Shown one piece after another: positions 1 through 6,830 of a stretch of 16,076 nt of DNA. The notes below the pieces were generated by a model. That model saw only the letters and a program-made list of their open reading frames with translations, was not told the DNA's origin and did not search any database. Source of the DNA: CAYVZU01 sp964455935 (GTDB lineage: Bacteria > Fibrobacterota > CAYVZU01); contig CAYVZU010000091.1 in the NCBI GenBank assembly GCA_964455935.1, positions 1 to 16,076 on the forward strand, written 5' to 3'. Made by a program: the position numbers and the translations under genes. Numbering within the stretch: the stretch's first letter is position 1; each line of letters starts with the position of its first letter.

Positions 1-75
1 TAAAAATCGTTTTCCCGCTGTATTATGATTTAATTTTAGTTTTAACGGTTTTACCGGGACCTGAAAGGAATCGCT
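1..75 (+). promoter_or_regulatory. AT-rich leader with ribosome binding site of the HD-GYP gene
   Basis: This short AT-rich stretch precedes the first gene. TATGAT at 24-29 resembles a -10 hexamer, but the matching -35 position falls at the window edge and is poor, so no promoter is claimed firmly. GAAAGGA at 63-69 is a good Shine-Dalgarno sequence placed 6 bases before the TTG start at 76, and it supports that unusual start codon. Confidence 0.35.
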
Positions 76-1518
76 TTGGAAAAACCCAGAGTTCTGGTTA
101 TCGACGACGAAAAACCCATCTGCGAAATTCTCAAGAAGTTTCTTGAGAAGAAGGGCTATGAAGTCTCGACGGCCAACAACGGCGCCGAGGGCGTAGGGGT
201 GGCCAAGCAGGAACGCATTGACATCGCCATCTGCGATATCAAAATGCCGGGCATGAGCGGGCTTGAGGTCACACGCGAAATAAAAAAAGTCGACCAGCGC
301 ATACCCGTTTTGATCATTACGGCTTATCCCACCATGGACAGCGCCATCGAAGCTCTCAAATCCGGGGCCTATGATTATCTGGTCAAGCCTGTTCATCTCG
401 AAGAAATCGGGGAAAAGGTCGATCGGGCTTTATCGAGCCGCAAGCTGCTTGAGGAGAATATCCTCTTCTCGAAAATCGTTTCGCTCCATGAGGTGTCGCG
501 CAACATCGCCATGGTGCATGAGTTCGAGAAGCTCCTGCGCATTATTCTGGAATACAGCATGAAGCTGGCGAAAGCCGATTTCGGCGCCTTAATGCTGCTC
601 GACGACCAGAACGAATTGAAGGTCCTTTCGACGCTGGGTATTGGCGAGGGCGTTGAATTCGACGAGAGAGACCGGATGAAGATCGCTACCTGGGTAGCCA
701 TTAATGAAGAGCCTCTGCTAATCGACCGTGTTTCTCCAGTGCAGGCTTTCCTGGGCAAGCTCGATCGCAAAAACGTACGTTCCTCCATCACATTTCCGCT
801 TAAGACGCCCAAACGGCTGATTGGCGTGCTTCATCTGAATCGGGCCCAGGACTCGCCCAGTTTCTCCAATATCGACCTGGAAATCATCAATGTATTGGCA
901 TCGCAGGCCTCGATTTCCATTGACAACGTCAAAGGGTATGATAAAATGCAGGAGCAGTACCTGCAGACCATGCGCGCGTTTGCCTCCGCCGTCGAAGCCA
1001 AGGACTCCTATACGCGCGGCCATTCCGAGAAAGTGATGGAGTTGGCCGTTCTCCTAGCCCGGCGCATGGGGCTGGAAAGCGATGAGCTGGAAGTGGTCCG
1101 GTTCGCGGGGTTGCTTCACGATATTGGAAAAATCGGGGTGCCCGAGCAAATTCTTAACAAGCCCGGCCGGCTGACTCCCGCTGAATTCGAGGAGATCAAA
1201 AAACATCCACAGGCCGGATTCAATATCATTTCCGATGTTGCCTCTATGAAACCGCTGCTGCCTCTGATTCGGCACCATCATGAGACATTCAATGGCAAGG
1301 GGTATCCGGAGGGACTGGCAGGCGGTGAGATTCCGCTGGGAGCCCGGATCCTGTCGGTGACGGACTCCTACGATGCCATGACCAGCAATCGCGTATATCG
1401 CCGCGCGCTCAATCGCGAAGGCGCCCTTGCCGTGATCGACAAGGAAGCGGGCCGGCAATTCGATCCGGATATTGCCCGGCTGTTCACCGAGTTGATGAGA
1501 CAGCATGACTCTCAATAA
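76..1518 (+). CDS. Response regulator with REC, GAF and HD-GYP domains (probable c-di-GMP phosphodiesterase)
   Basis: A 480-residue cytoplasmic signalling protein. Residues 5-115 form a receiver domain with the acidic pair D10/D11, phospho-acceptor D54 (in CDIKMPG), T82 and K104 (in VKP). Residues about 140-290 read as a GAF sensory domain. Residues about 300-475 form an HD-GYP domain with H348-D349 (HDIGKIG), H400-H401-H402-E403 and G409-Y410-P411. The canonical HD, HHE and GYP motifs are all present, so it is predicted to hydrolyse c-di-GMP; the activity is inferred from the family. The TTG start is chosen because GAAAGGA lies 6 bases upstream and the REC domain begins directly after it. 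The next gene overlaps its 3' end by 14 bases, suggesting co-transcription with the ComEA-like and PilM/N-like genes. No DNA-binding domain is visible. Confidence 0.93.
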   Translation: MEKPRVLVIDDEKPICEILKKFLEKKGYEVSTANNGAEGVGVAKQERIDIAICDIKMPGMSGLEVTREIKKVDQRIPVLIITAYPTMDSAIEALKSGAYDYLVKPVHLEEIGEKVDRALSSRKLLEENILFSKIVSLHEVSRNIAMVHEFEKLLRIILEYSMKLAKADFGALMLLDDQNELKVLSTLGIGEGVEFDERDRMKIATWVAINEEPLLIDRVSPVQAFLGKLDRKNVRSSITFPLKTPKRLIGVLHLNRAQDSPSFSNIDLEIINVLASQASISIDNVKGYDKMQEQYLQTMRAFASAVEAKDSYTRGHSEKVMELAVLLARRMGLESDELEVVRFAGLLHDIGKIGVPEQILNKPGRLTPAEFEEIKKHPQAGFNIISDVASMKPLLPLIRHHHETFNGKGYPEGLAGGEIPLGARILSVTDSYDAMTSNRVYRRALNREGALAVIDKEAGRQFDPDIARLFTELMRQHDSQ

Positions 1519-1906
1519 AAAAGAGCTTGCGGCGGTCCTTGTGTTGGCCGGTTCGGGCATCCTGGGCTGGGTCCTTGACCGGACCTGCGGAGATGAGATC
1601 CAAAGTTCAGCGGGATTGCGTGTGGAGGCGGACACTTCCTTCTGCGCGCCTTCGCCCGCGGCACCGCCTTCGGCAGCCCAAACCACGGAGAGTACTGTCT
1701 GCCTTAACACGGCATCGGAAACCGAATTGACGGGCCTGCCTGGCATTGGGCCGGAGTTGTCGCAGCGAATCATTGAATACCGTAACCGCCATGACGGATT
1801 CAGATCCGTCGAGGAGGTTATGCGCGTGAAAGGAATTGGAAAAAAGAAATTCGAGCGGATCAAGGGCCGGCTGGTGGTTTCGGCCGCCATGCCTTCGGGC
1901 TCCTGA
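1505..1906 (+). CDS. ComEA-like membrane-anchored helix-hairpin-helix protein
   Basis: A 133-residue protein. Residues about 8-22 form one hydrophobic segment that would anchor or export it, followed by an Ala/Pro/Ser-rich linker to about residue 62. The C-terminal domain begins at LNTASETELTGLPGIG and carries two helix-hairpin-helix motifs with GIG cores (PGIGPELSQRI and KGIGKKKFERI), the hallmark of ComEA. ComEA binds DNA non-specifically outside the inner membrane during transformation in competent bacteria. DNA uptake by this organism is not shown, and short HhH proteins also exist with other roles. It overlaps the HD-GYP gene by 14 bases in another frame and ends 15 bases before the PilM-like gene, so the three look like one operon. 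The link with pilus-type genes agrees with the known tie between ComEA and type IV pili. Confidence 0.82.
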   Translation: MTLNKKELAAVLVLAGSGILGWVLDRTCGDEIQSSAGLRVEADTSFCAPSPAAPPSAAQTTESTVCLNTASETELTGLPGIGPELSQRIIEYRNRHDGFRSVEEVMRVKGIGKKKFERIKGRLVVSAAMPSGS

Positions 1907-1921
1907 TACGCCGGTCTGATC

Positions 1922-2839
1922 ATGGAGAAGAGCGCTGTTCTTGCCCTGGACATCGGGTTTAGTTCCATTCGTATCCTGCAATACGATCGCCACGAGAAGA
2001 TCGTGGACCTGGTGGCCATCAATCCTCTCGAGCCCAAGGTTGCCGAAAACCCGGCGCGCCTGGAAGAGGAAATTCAAAACACCATCGAAGGTTCCGGCGC
2101 GACCGCGACCGACGTTCTGGCCTGCGTGTGGGGCCGCAACGTTGTGATGCAGCGATTCCGGGTACCGGCCGACGAACCTAACCCGCAGGAAGTCCTGGAG
2201 TGGGAAATCGGCCAGCAGGTTCTTGGAACTCTGGACGGGTTTCGGATTGACCTCCAGGAAATCGGCGGGGCAGGGGAGGGCGAGCGCGAATACCTGGTCG
2301 CGGCCTGCCGCAGGGAATACGTCGACCGCCTCGCGGGACTCCTGCGCCGCATTCGGCTGAATCCCGTTCTGGTTGATGTCGACGCGTTTGCCCTGCAGAA
2401 TGCCTTCGAGGCGAACAATCCTTCCGAGATTGAAGCCGGGGCATTGCTCGTTTTTACGGAACCTGGCCGCACAAGCCTGGCTGCATGCCGCAACGGAATG
2501 GTTTATGGCTGCGCCAGTCTGCCCGGCCCGTCCGCGGGTCAGGAAGGAAAGGCCGAAATTCAGTGGCTTTCGGCCCGAATGAAGGACTTGCTGGGAACAC
2601 CGAGCAATGAGGCGCTGGCACCAATCCGGAAAATCTGGCTGGCCGGCGCGGTTTCCGAAGGTGACGATCTATGCAAAGGGCTCGCCACCGGTTTTCCAGA
2701 GATGAGCGTTGCCGTACTGAATCCATTCAAAGCCATTAAAATCCGCGAGGATCTGGCAACGCAGATCAAGGACCACAGTGCGCTTTGCTCCATTGCGGCC
2801 GGGCTATTGGCGCGCGGCTTTGAGGATTTTCCGTCGTGA
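1922..2839 (+). CDS. pilM: PilM-like actin-fold assembly protein
   Basis: A 305-residue cytoplasmic protein. The N-terminus VLALDIGFSSIRILQYD (D10) is the phosphate-1-type nucleotide-binding motif of the PilM/FtsA actin-like fold. The middle contains typical PilM stretches: an EVLEWEIGQQV region, where PilM family members have a conserved glutamate-rich helix, and LVAACRREYVDRLAGLLRRIRLNP followed by VDVDAFAL. It is slightly shorter than usual PilM (about 350). In type IV pili PilM binds the N-terminal peptide of PilN and links the inner-membrane complex to the ATPase. The next gene begins with the PilN-type sequence MIRINLLKG and overlaps it by 4 bases (GTGA), which fits this partnership. 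No PilO or PilP follows directly; the PilO- and PilP-like genes lie about 8 kb downstream. A GspL cytoplasmic-domain role is the main alternative. Confidence 0.8.
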   Translation: MEKSAVLALDIGFSSIRILQYDRHEKIVDLVAINPLEPKVAENPARLEEEIQNTIEGSGATATDVLACVWGRNVVMQRFRVPADEPNPQEVLEWEIGQQVLGTLDGFRIDLQEIGGAGEGEREYLVAACRREYVDRLAGLLRRIRLNPVLVDVDAFALQNAFEANNPSEIEAGALLVFTEPGRTSLAACRNGMVYGCASLPGPSAGQEGKAEIQWLSARMKDLLGTPSNEALAPIRKIWLAGAVSEGDDLCKGLATGFPEMSVAVLNPFKAIKIREDLATQIKDHSALCSIAAGLLARGFEDFPS

Positions 2840-3765
2840 TTCGCATTAATCTTCTTAAAGGAAGCGTCTTCCAGGGTGCACGGCCCAAGCGCGCGCCCCG
2901 TGAGGGCGGCCGGAAGGGGCTTGTTGTAGCCGGCCTCATCGTATTGGCTGTCTTGGCTGCAGGAGCCGGCGGTTTGTTTGTGCTGACCCGGCCAAAGCCC
3001 GAGCCAAAAGCTGAAGAAAAGAGGGTGGCCCAACCGCCTTCGGCCTTTGCCCTGCGCGGAATCGAGGAGACGGTAAAGGACGTCGACGAGGCCAAAGCCG
3101 TGATCAGCTCGAAAGGCCTGCTTCTGCTTCCCTATGAGGAAATGACGCAAAACGAAAAGCTGCTCTACGGCTCCATGTTTCTTCGCCGCGCATTTGCCAG
3201 CATCAATGGACAGGCAGGCGGCGGAGTCGATTTCAATACCATGCGTCTTGAGAAATTTGCCTCCTTTTATATCCTGGGTGTAACGCAAACGAGGGACATC
3301 TTTTTGGGATTTCGGGGCCGGCTGACGAAAGATCCGGCCTGCTCGGGCCTTGAAGTGGTGTCGGTGCGGCCCGCCGGCTATGCAGCCGGAAAAACAAGAT
3401 TCGAGATCAAAGGCCGTCTCCAGTATGGACTTGATTATGAATCCCTGATTCAGAGCAATCCTTTTTCGCGAATTCCCGGGCATTCGGAGTTCCAGAACCT
3501 AAGCCGCCGAATTCGGGAAATGGGCGAGCCGGGAATCCGGTGGATTGGGTTCAAGGCTTTGGGCATGGAGCCCGAGGGCGATTATCGCCGTCACGCCTTG
3601 CAGATGGAGGGGATCACTACATATCGCACCATTGTCGAATTCCTCAACCAGCGCCTCCCCGAGCTTAACAGCATGGTATCGTTTCCGGAATTCCATGTGA
3701 AGGCCCTTGGGAAGGGAAGGATCCGCTTCGAGGCAATCGCCTTTTTCTACACCAAACCCGACTAA
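2836..3765 (+). CDS. PilN-like inner-membrane protein
   Basis: A 309-residue bitopic membrane protein. The first residues, MIRINLLKG, match the conserved cytoplasmic peptide by which PilN docks into PilM (IN-L motif). A basic stretch follows, then a single transmembrane helix at about residues 28-50, then a charged linker and a periplasmic domain of about 250 residues. The periplasmic part is longer than in ordinary PilN (about 190-200 residues in total) and I do not recognise a second domain in it. It ends in a stretch with a ferredoxin-like feel (TYRTIVEFLNQRLPELNSMV, then KGRIRFEAIAFFY), as in PilN/GspL periplasmic domains. The GTG start overlaps the pilM-like stop (GTGA), so translation is probably coupled. 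Family membership is firm for the N-terminus and less so for the extended C-terminal part. Confidence 0.72.
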   Translation: MIRINLLKGSVFQGARPKRAPREGGRKGLVVAGLIVLAVLAAGAGGLFVLTRPKPEPKAEEKRVAQPPSAFALRGIEETVKDVDEAKAVISSKGLLLLPYEEMTQNEKLLYGSMFLRRAFASINGQAGGGVDFNTMRLEKFASFYILGVTQTRDIFLGFRGRLTKDPACSGLEVVSVRPAGYAAGKTRFEIKGRLQYGLDYESLIQSNPFSRIPGHSEFQNLSRRIREMGEPGIRWIGFKALGMEPEGDYRRHALQMEGITTYRTIVEFLNQRLPELNSMVSFPEFHVKALGKGRIRFEAIAFFYTKPD

Positions 3766-3783
3766 TCAAGAGAACGGATTCGC

Positions 3784-4317
3784 ATGTCTGTTCGAATTCT
3801 TGGCGGCGAACTCAGAAACCGCATCCTTCATACCGCGGCCGGGCGCAAGGTCCGGCCATCAAGCGGCTTGTTGCGCAAAGTGATCTTCGATCTGATCGGC
3901 CCGGGCGTGCGTGATGCCGCGGTTCTGGACCTGTATGCGGGTCCCGGAACACTGGGAATCGAGGCCCTCAGCCGCGGCGCCGCCTCCTGCGTATTCGTGG
4001 AACGGGATCGGGAAAATTTGGAACTCCTCCAGCGCAATCTCCGCGAAATGAATCTTAATGCCCGGGCGAAAGTCGTCCGTGCCGATGTGGCGGCGTTTTG
4101 CCGGAATGAAACAGGGGTCTTTCAAGGAATCCTGGTCGATCCGCCATATTCCGACTGGGCCCAGTTACGGGGGCTCGGCCTGGAAAGGCTCTTGTCGCCG
4201 CACTCCTGGCTTGTCCTTCAGATGCCTTCGCACTCGCCCGACGATCCGCTGGTGCTGGCCGGACGAAAGCGGCGAACAAAGACACATGGAATTTCGAAGA
4301 TAGTGATTTATGAATAG
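3784..4317 (+). CDS. rsmD: 16S rRNA (guanine(966)-N(2))-methyltransferase RsmD
   Basis: A 177-residue SAM-dependent methyltransferase of the RsmD family, which methylates N2 of G966 in 16S rRNA. Visible signatures are the N-terminal RILGGELRNRIL and VRPSS motifs, the SAM-binding motif VLDLYAGPGTLGIEALSRGA (residues 47-66) followed by an acidic strand end (VERD), and the catalytic DPPY at residues 119-122. Length is normal for the family. The usual R-P-T-x-D-R-V-R-E segment is altered here to RPSSGLLRK. It starts 18 bases after the PilN-like stop with only a weak Shine-Dalgarno sequence, so it may ride on the same transcript. A housekeeping rRNA gene inside a secretion locus is probably an accident of gene order. 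A hairpin terminator candidate lies just downstream. Confidence 0.93.
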   Translation: MSVRILGGELRNRILHTAAGRKVRPSSGLLRKVIFDLIGPGVRDAAVLDLYAGPGTLGIEALSRGAASCVFVERDRENLELLQRNLREMNLNARAKVVRADVAAFCRNETGVFQGILVDPPYSDWAQLRGLGLERLLSPHSWLVLQMPSHSPDDPLVLAGRKRRTKTHGISKIVIYE

Positions 4318-4434
4318 CGGCCGGTTGGACACGAAAGCGCTTGTTGCGCAAAGCCCGGAATTGTTTGGCCTGGTGCCCTATGATTCGGCGAGGTATTACT
4401 GCTGTCTTCCATTGAACGGCAATGACGCCATATC

Positions 4435-4492
4435 AAAGCCCTCCTGCGCCTGCGATGGTCAGTCAAATCTATGAGATTTGGGAGGGGCTTTT
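4435..4492 (+). terminator. Candidate intrinsic terminator after rsmD
   Basis: An outer stem pairs AAAGCCCTCC (4435-4444) with GGAGGGGCTTT (4481-4491), leaving one bulged G. Nested inside, directly against the outer right arm, is a perfect 7-bp hairpin, CAAATCT (4464-4470) with AGATTTG (4474-4480) around an ATG loop. The T-run is short (4489-4492), so this is weaker than a textbook terminator. The A-run on the left arm means it could also work on the other strand. Confidence 0.5.
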
Positions 4493-4524
4493 CAACCGCA
4501 GTGCCTTCAAAAGACGAGACAACT

Positions 4525-4540
4525 GGTAACATTTGTTACC
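4525..4540. promoter_or_regulatory. Perfect palindrome, possible operator upstream of the secretin promoter
   Basis: GGTAACATTTGTTACC has two perfect 7-base arms (GGTAACA and TGTTACC) around a TT centre. It ends 30 bases before the -35 hexamer at 4571, a normal place for an activator or repressor dimer. I do not recognise the site and no regulator gene of matching type is in the window. Confidence 0.35.
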
Positions 4541-4570
4541 ACTCCCAAATCCGAATTCCTGTCCAATTCA

Positions 4571-4599
4571 TTGACAACCAGGTACTTGCGGTTTAAATT
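4571..4599 (+). promoter_or_regulatory. Candidate sigma-70 promoter for the secretin operon
   Basis: TTGACA (4571-4576, full consensus) and TAAATT (4594-4599, 4 of 6 to TATAAT) are separated by exactly 17 bases. Transcription would begin near 4606, giving a leader of roughly 95 bases before the ATG at 4700. This is the best promoter-like pair I found in the window, and it lies between a terminator candidate and the secretin. Confidence 0.5.
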
Positions 4600-4699
4600 G
4601 AAAAAATGCGCCGTTTTCACGATTCGAATGCCAACTCATATTTGGAACGACCCATGATTGTCCCCTTCGGCCTAAATATTTATCTTCGTACAACATAGT

Positions 4700-6802
4700 A
4701 TGCACCTCAAAGCGGCAATTCTGCTTATTTTCCTCCTTGCGCCTGCCCACGCCCGAATGGCGGTGAAACAAGCCTCTGCATCGCCTGCGGATACCACGGT
4801 CAAGGCCGTCACGGCGCCGGCCCAAACCCCAACTCCGGCGCCGGTACCCGCTGCCCCCGTTTCGGCGCCAAAACCGGCGGCCAAGAAGACAGCAACATCC
4901 CAACCCAAGGACACCGCCCAGATTCAACAGGCTACCGCTCAACAGCCCCCGGCCGCCAAACCCGTAAGCATCGTTCTGCCTGACAGCTTCACACCGGGCG
5001 TCTTGCCAATTCCCGACAGCATCGTAATTCCGGTCCTTGACTTCAAGAATCAGGACCTGCGCGACGTGCTCCGTCTACTTAGTGCGCCATACGGCATCAA
5101 TCTCTTTATGGAAGAGCAAGTTCGCGGACAGTTGACCTTGCGGCTAACGAACGTTCGCCTAAGAGACGCCCTCACTTTCATCATCAAAGAGAACGGCTAC
5201 GACTTCCGCATCAATATGGGCATCGTCCAGGTCTTCAAGCCAAAGCCGTTGCCACCCCCGGCTCCTCCGCCCCCACCCAAAGTCGAACAGATTCTCGAAA
5301 TCAAGGACGGCATGCTCACCGTCAATCTGTCCAACTTTGAAATGGACTCATTGGTCCGATGGGTAGCGGCACGCGCCGGAATCAATCTCATTCCCGATAA
5401 AGGTGTGGCAGGGAAGATCTCCGGCTATTTCATGAATATGCCCGTCCAGAAAGGGCTGGAAGTCCTGCTAGCCTCAAATGGGTTCGATCTCAAGGAGTCC
5501 AATAAGGTCCTTTACATCACCAGGGGTGAAAGCCGATTCGCCGGCGGCACGGAGAAAGGTCCTCGTCTCGCGGTTACGGTCCGGGACAGTTTGGCAACAC
5601 TTGAGGTCTCGGACGCGCCCATTGCCCCGCTTATTCGCGAAATTTCCCAGCAGGCGAACCTGGATATTTACATCTACGGGAGTATCGAAGGGACGATTAC
5701 CGCAAAAATAGCCGGCGAAAGGGTGGATGACGTTTTTGAAAGCATCTTGCGCAACACCAAATACACCCACTGGAAATCCCGCAATATCTACTTCATCGGC
5801 GAACGCACGATGTATGAAACGCAGAACTCCGAGCTTGTCGAACTCCGACACATGAAGGCCGATATTTCTTTTGCGCTTTTACCCGAGACTCTCACGAGGG
5901 GCTCGATCCTCAAGGTGGTCAAAGAGTTCAACGCCATCATGGTCATCTCGCCCAAGCGGGAGAACATCGAGGAGATCAAAGCCTATCTCGCCAAGATCGA
6001 CAAGCCCGTTGCTCAGATCCTCATCGAAGCCTGGGTTGTCGATGTATCGGTGGATAAGCTCCGTTCCCTTGGGCTTCGCTTCTTTACGCACTTTGGAAAA
6101 GATTCCCTGCCTGCTTCCGAATCGTTCTTTCCGGATGTTAAGATGCGGGGCGGCAAAAAGGGCATAGAGAAGAATGCCCAGAAGTTCCTGGATTTCTTCT
6201 CGGTCAAGCAGGTCGTGACCCTTCCGGAGAATTTCGCGGCTGAGATCGAAGCCCTGGAACAGGAAGGCGTTGCCAACGTAATCTCCAAGCCTCAGATTGC
6301 TACCCTAAACGGCCACCCGGCATCCATCAGCATTGGTTCTACGCAATACTTTCTGATCGAGAAGACAATCGTCGACCCCAATGACCGCAATACGGTCATT
6401 TCAACCGACAAGCGGTTTGAGACCATCAATGCGGATGTAACGCTCTCGGTAACGCCCTGGGTCGCGGCAAATAACGAAGTCACGGTCGAAGTCCGGCCGG
6501 ATTTTAACGTTCCCAAAGGCAGCCTCAACCCTGATACCGCGCCCACGATCAACCGTCGTTCTCTTAGCTCCACGGTACGGCTTCGCGACGGCGAGATGAT
6601 TGTGCTTGGTGGTCTGATCTCCAACTCGAATCAAGACACCCGCAGAGGGCTTCCCATCCTAAGCTCCATACCTATTTTGAAATGGCTCTTCTCAACTAAG
6701 AGCACTGCCAGCAGCAAGAGCCAGCTCATGATCTACCTTGTGCCCCATATTTATTATGGCAGCGAAGGCAAAGTGGACCCGAAGAATATTTTAAAGAAAT
6801 AG
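4700..6802 (+). CDS. gspD: Outer-membrane secretin (GspD/PilQ/MshL family)
   Basis: A 700-residue secretin forming the outer-membrane channel of a type II secretion or type IV pilus system. Residues 1-18 are a Sec signal peptide (cleavage near AHA), followed by an Ala/Pro/Thr linker to about residue 95. Three STN/N-domain-like units follow at about 110-180, 200-276 and 298-368; a poly-proline linker (181-193) separates the first two. An N1-type module occupies 376-436. The secretin core starts at QILIEAWVVDVS (439-450) and contains ANVISKPQIATLNG (525-538), RRSLSSTVRLRDGEMIVLGGLI (619-640, split over the conserved strand) and GLPILSSIPILKWLF (650-664), and ends with LMIYLVPHI. No clear ribosome binding site precedes the ATG, and an in-frame stop at 4673 excludes a longer start. 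With gspE-, gspL- and gspC-like genes downstream, type II secretion is more likely than a true pilus. Confidence 0.93.
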   Translation: MHLKAAILLIFLLAPAHARMAVKQASASPADTTVKAVTAPAQTPTPAPVPAAPVSAPKPAAKKTATSQPKDTAQIQQATAQQPPAAKPVSIVLPDSFTPGVLPIPDSIVIPVLDFKNQDLRDVLRLLSAPYGINLFMEEQVRGQLTLRLTNVRLRDALTFIIKENGYDFRINMGIVQVFKPKPLPPPAPPPPPKVEQILEIKDGMLTVNLSNFEMDSLVRWVAARAGINLIPDKGVAGKISGYFMNMPVQKGLEVLLASNGFDLKESNKVLYITRGESRFAGGTEKGPRLAVTVRDSLATLEVSDAPIAPLIREISQQANLDIYIYGSIEGTITAKIAGERVDDVFESILRNTKYTHWKSRNIYFIGERTMYETQNSELVELRHMKADISFALLPETLTRGSILKVVKEFNAIMVISPKRENIEEIKAYLAKIDKPVAQILIEAWVVDVSVDKLRSLGLRFFTHFGKDSLPASESFFPDVKMRGGKKGIEKNAQKFLDFFSVKQVVTLPENFAAEIEALEQEGVANVISKPQIATLNGHPASISIGSTQYFLIEKTIVDPNDRNTVISTDKRFETINADVTLSVTPWVAANNEVTVEVRPDFNVPKGSLNPDTAPTINRRSLSSTVRLRDGEMIVLGGLISNSNQDTRRGLPILSSIPILKWLFSTKSTASSKSQLMIYLVPHIYYGSEGKVDPKNILKK

Positions 6803-6830
6803 CGCGTTTTCAATTTACGCGAGGGAATTC

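Larger units (their letters stand above)
4318..4699. other. Intergenic control region between rsmD and the secretin gene
   Basis: About 380 bases without a convincing gene. From left to right it holds a terminator-like double hairpin (4435-4492), a perfect 7-bp-arm palindrome (4525-4540), and a TTGACA/TAAATT promoter pair (4571-4599). About 100 bases of untranslated leader follow before the secretin ATG. A 54-codon frame beginning at 4310, inside the rsmD stop, runs to 4474 but has no protein-like features and reads into the terminator stem. The region appears to end one transcription unit and start the secretin unit. Confidence 0.6.

Noticed and set aside
1054..2037. Long minus-strand open frame opposite the HD-GYP and ComEA-like genes
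   Set aside because: It is antisense to two genes with clear family motifs, contains no coherent domain, and results from the GC-rich codon pattern.
2560..3483. Long minus-strand open frame opposite the PilM/PilN-like genes
   Set aside because: It lies opposite a coupled gene pair with conserved N-terminal motifs and shows no domain or start signal.
4310..4474. A 54-codon plus-strand frame whose ATG overlaps the rsmD stop
   Set aside because: It has no recognisable motif or membrane segment, its own ribosome binding site is absent, and its 3' end lies in the terminator-like stem.
4643..4665. Possible sigma-54 promoter near TTGGAACGACCC
   Set aside because: The GG element has no properly spaced GC element, and a better sigma-70 pair lies upstream.
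6802..6821. Small hairpin (CGCGT/ACGCG) between the secretin and the lyase-like gene as a terminator
   Set aside because: The stem is only 5 bp, there is no T-run after it, and it touches the ribosome binding site of the next gene.
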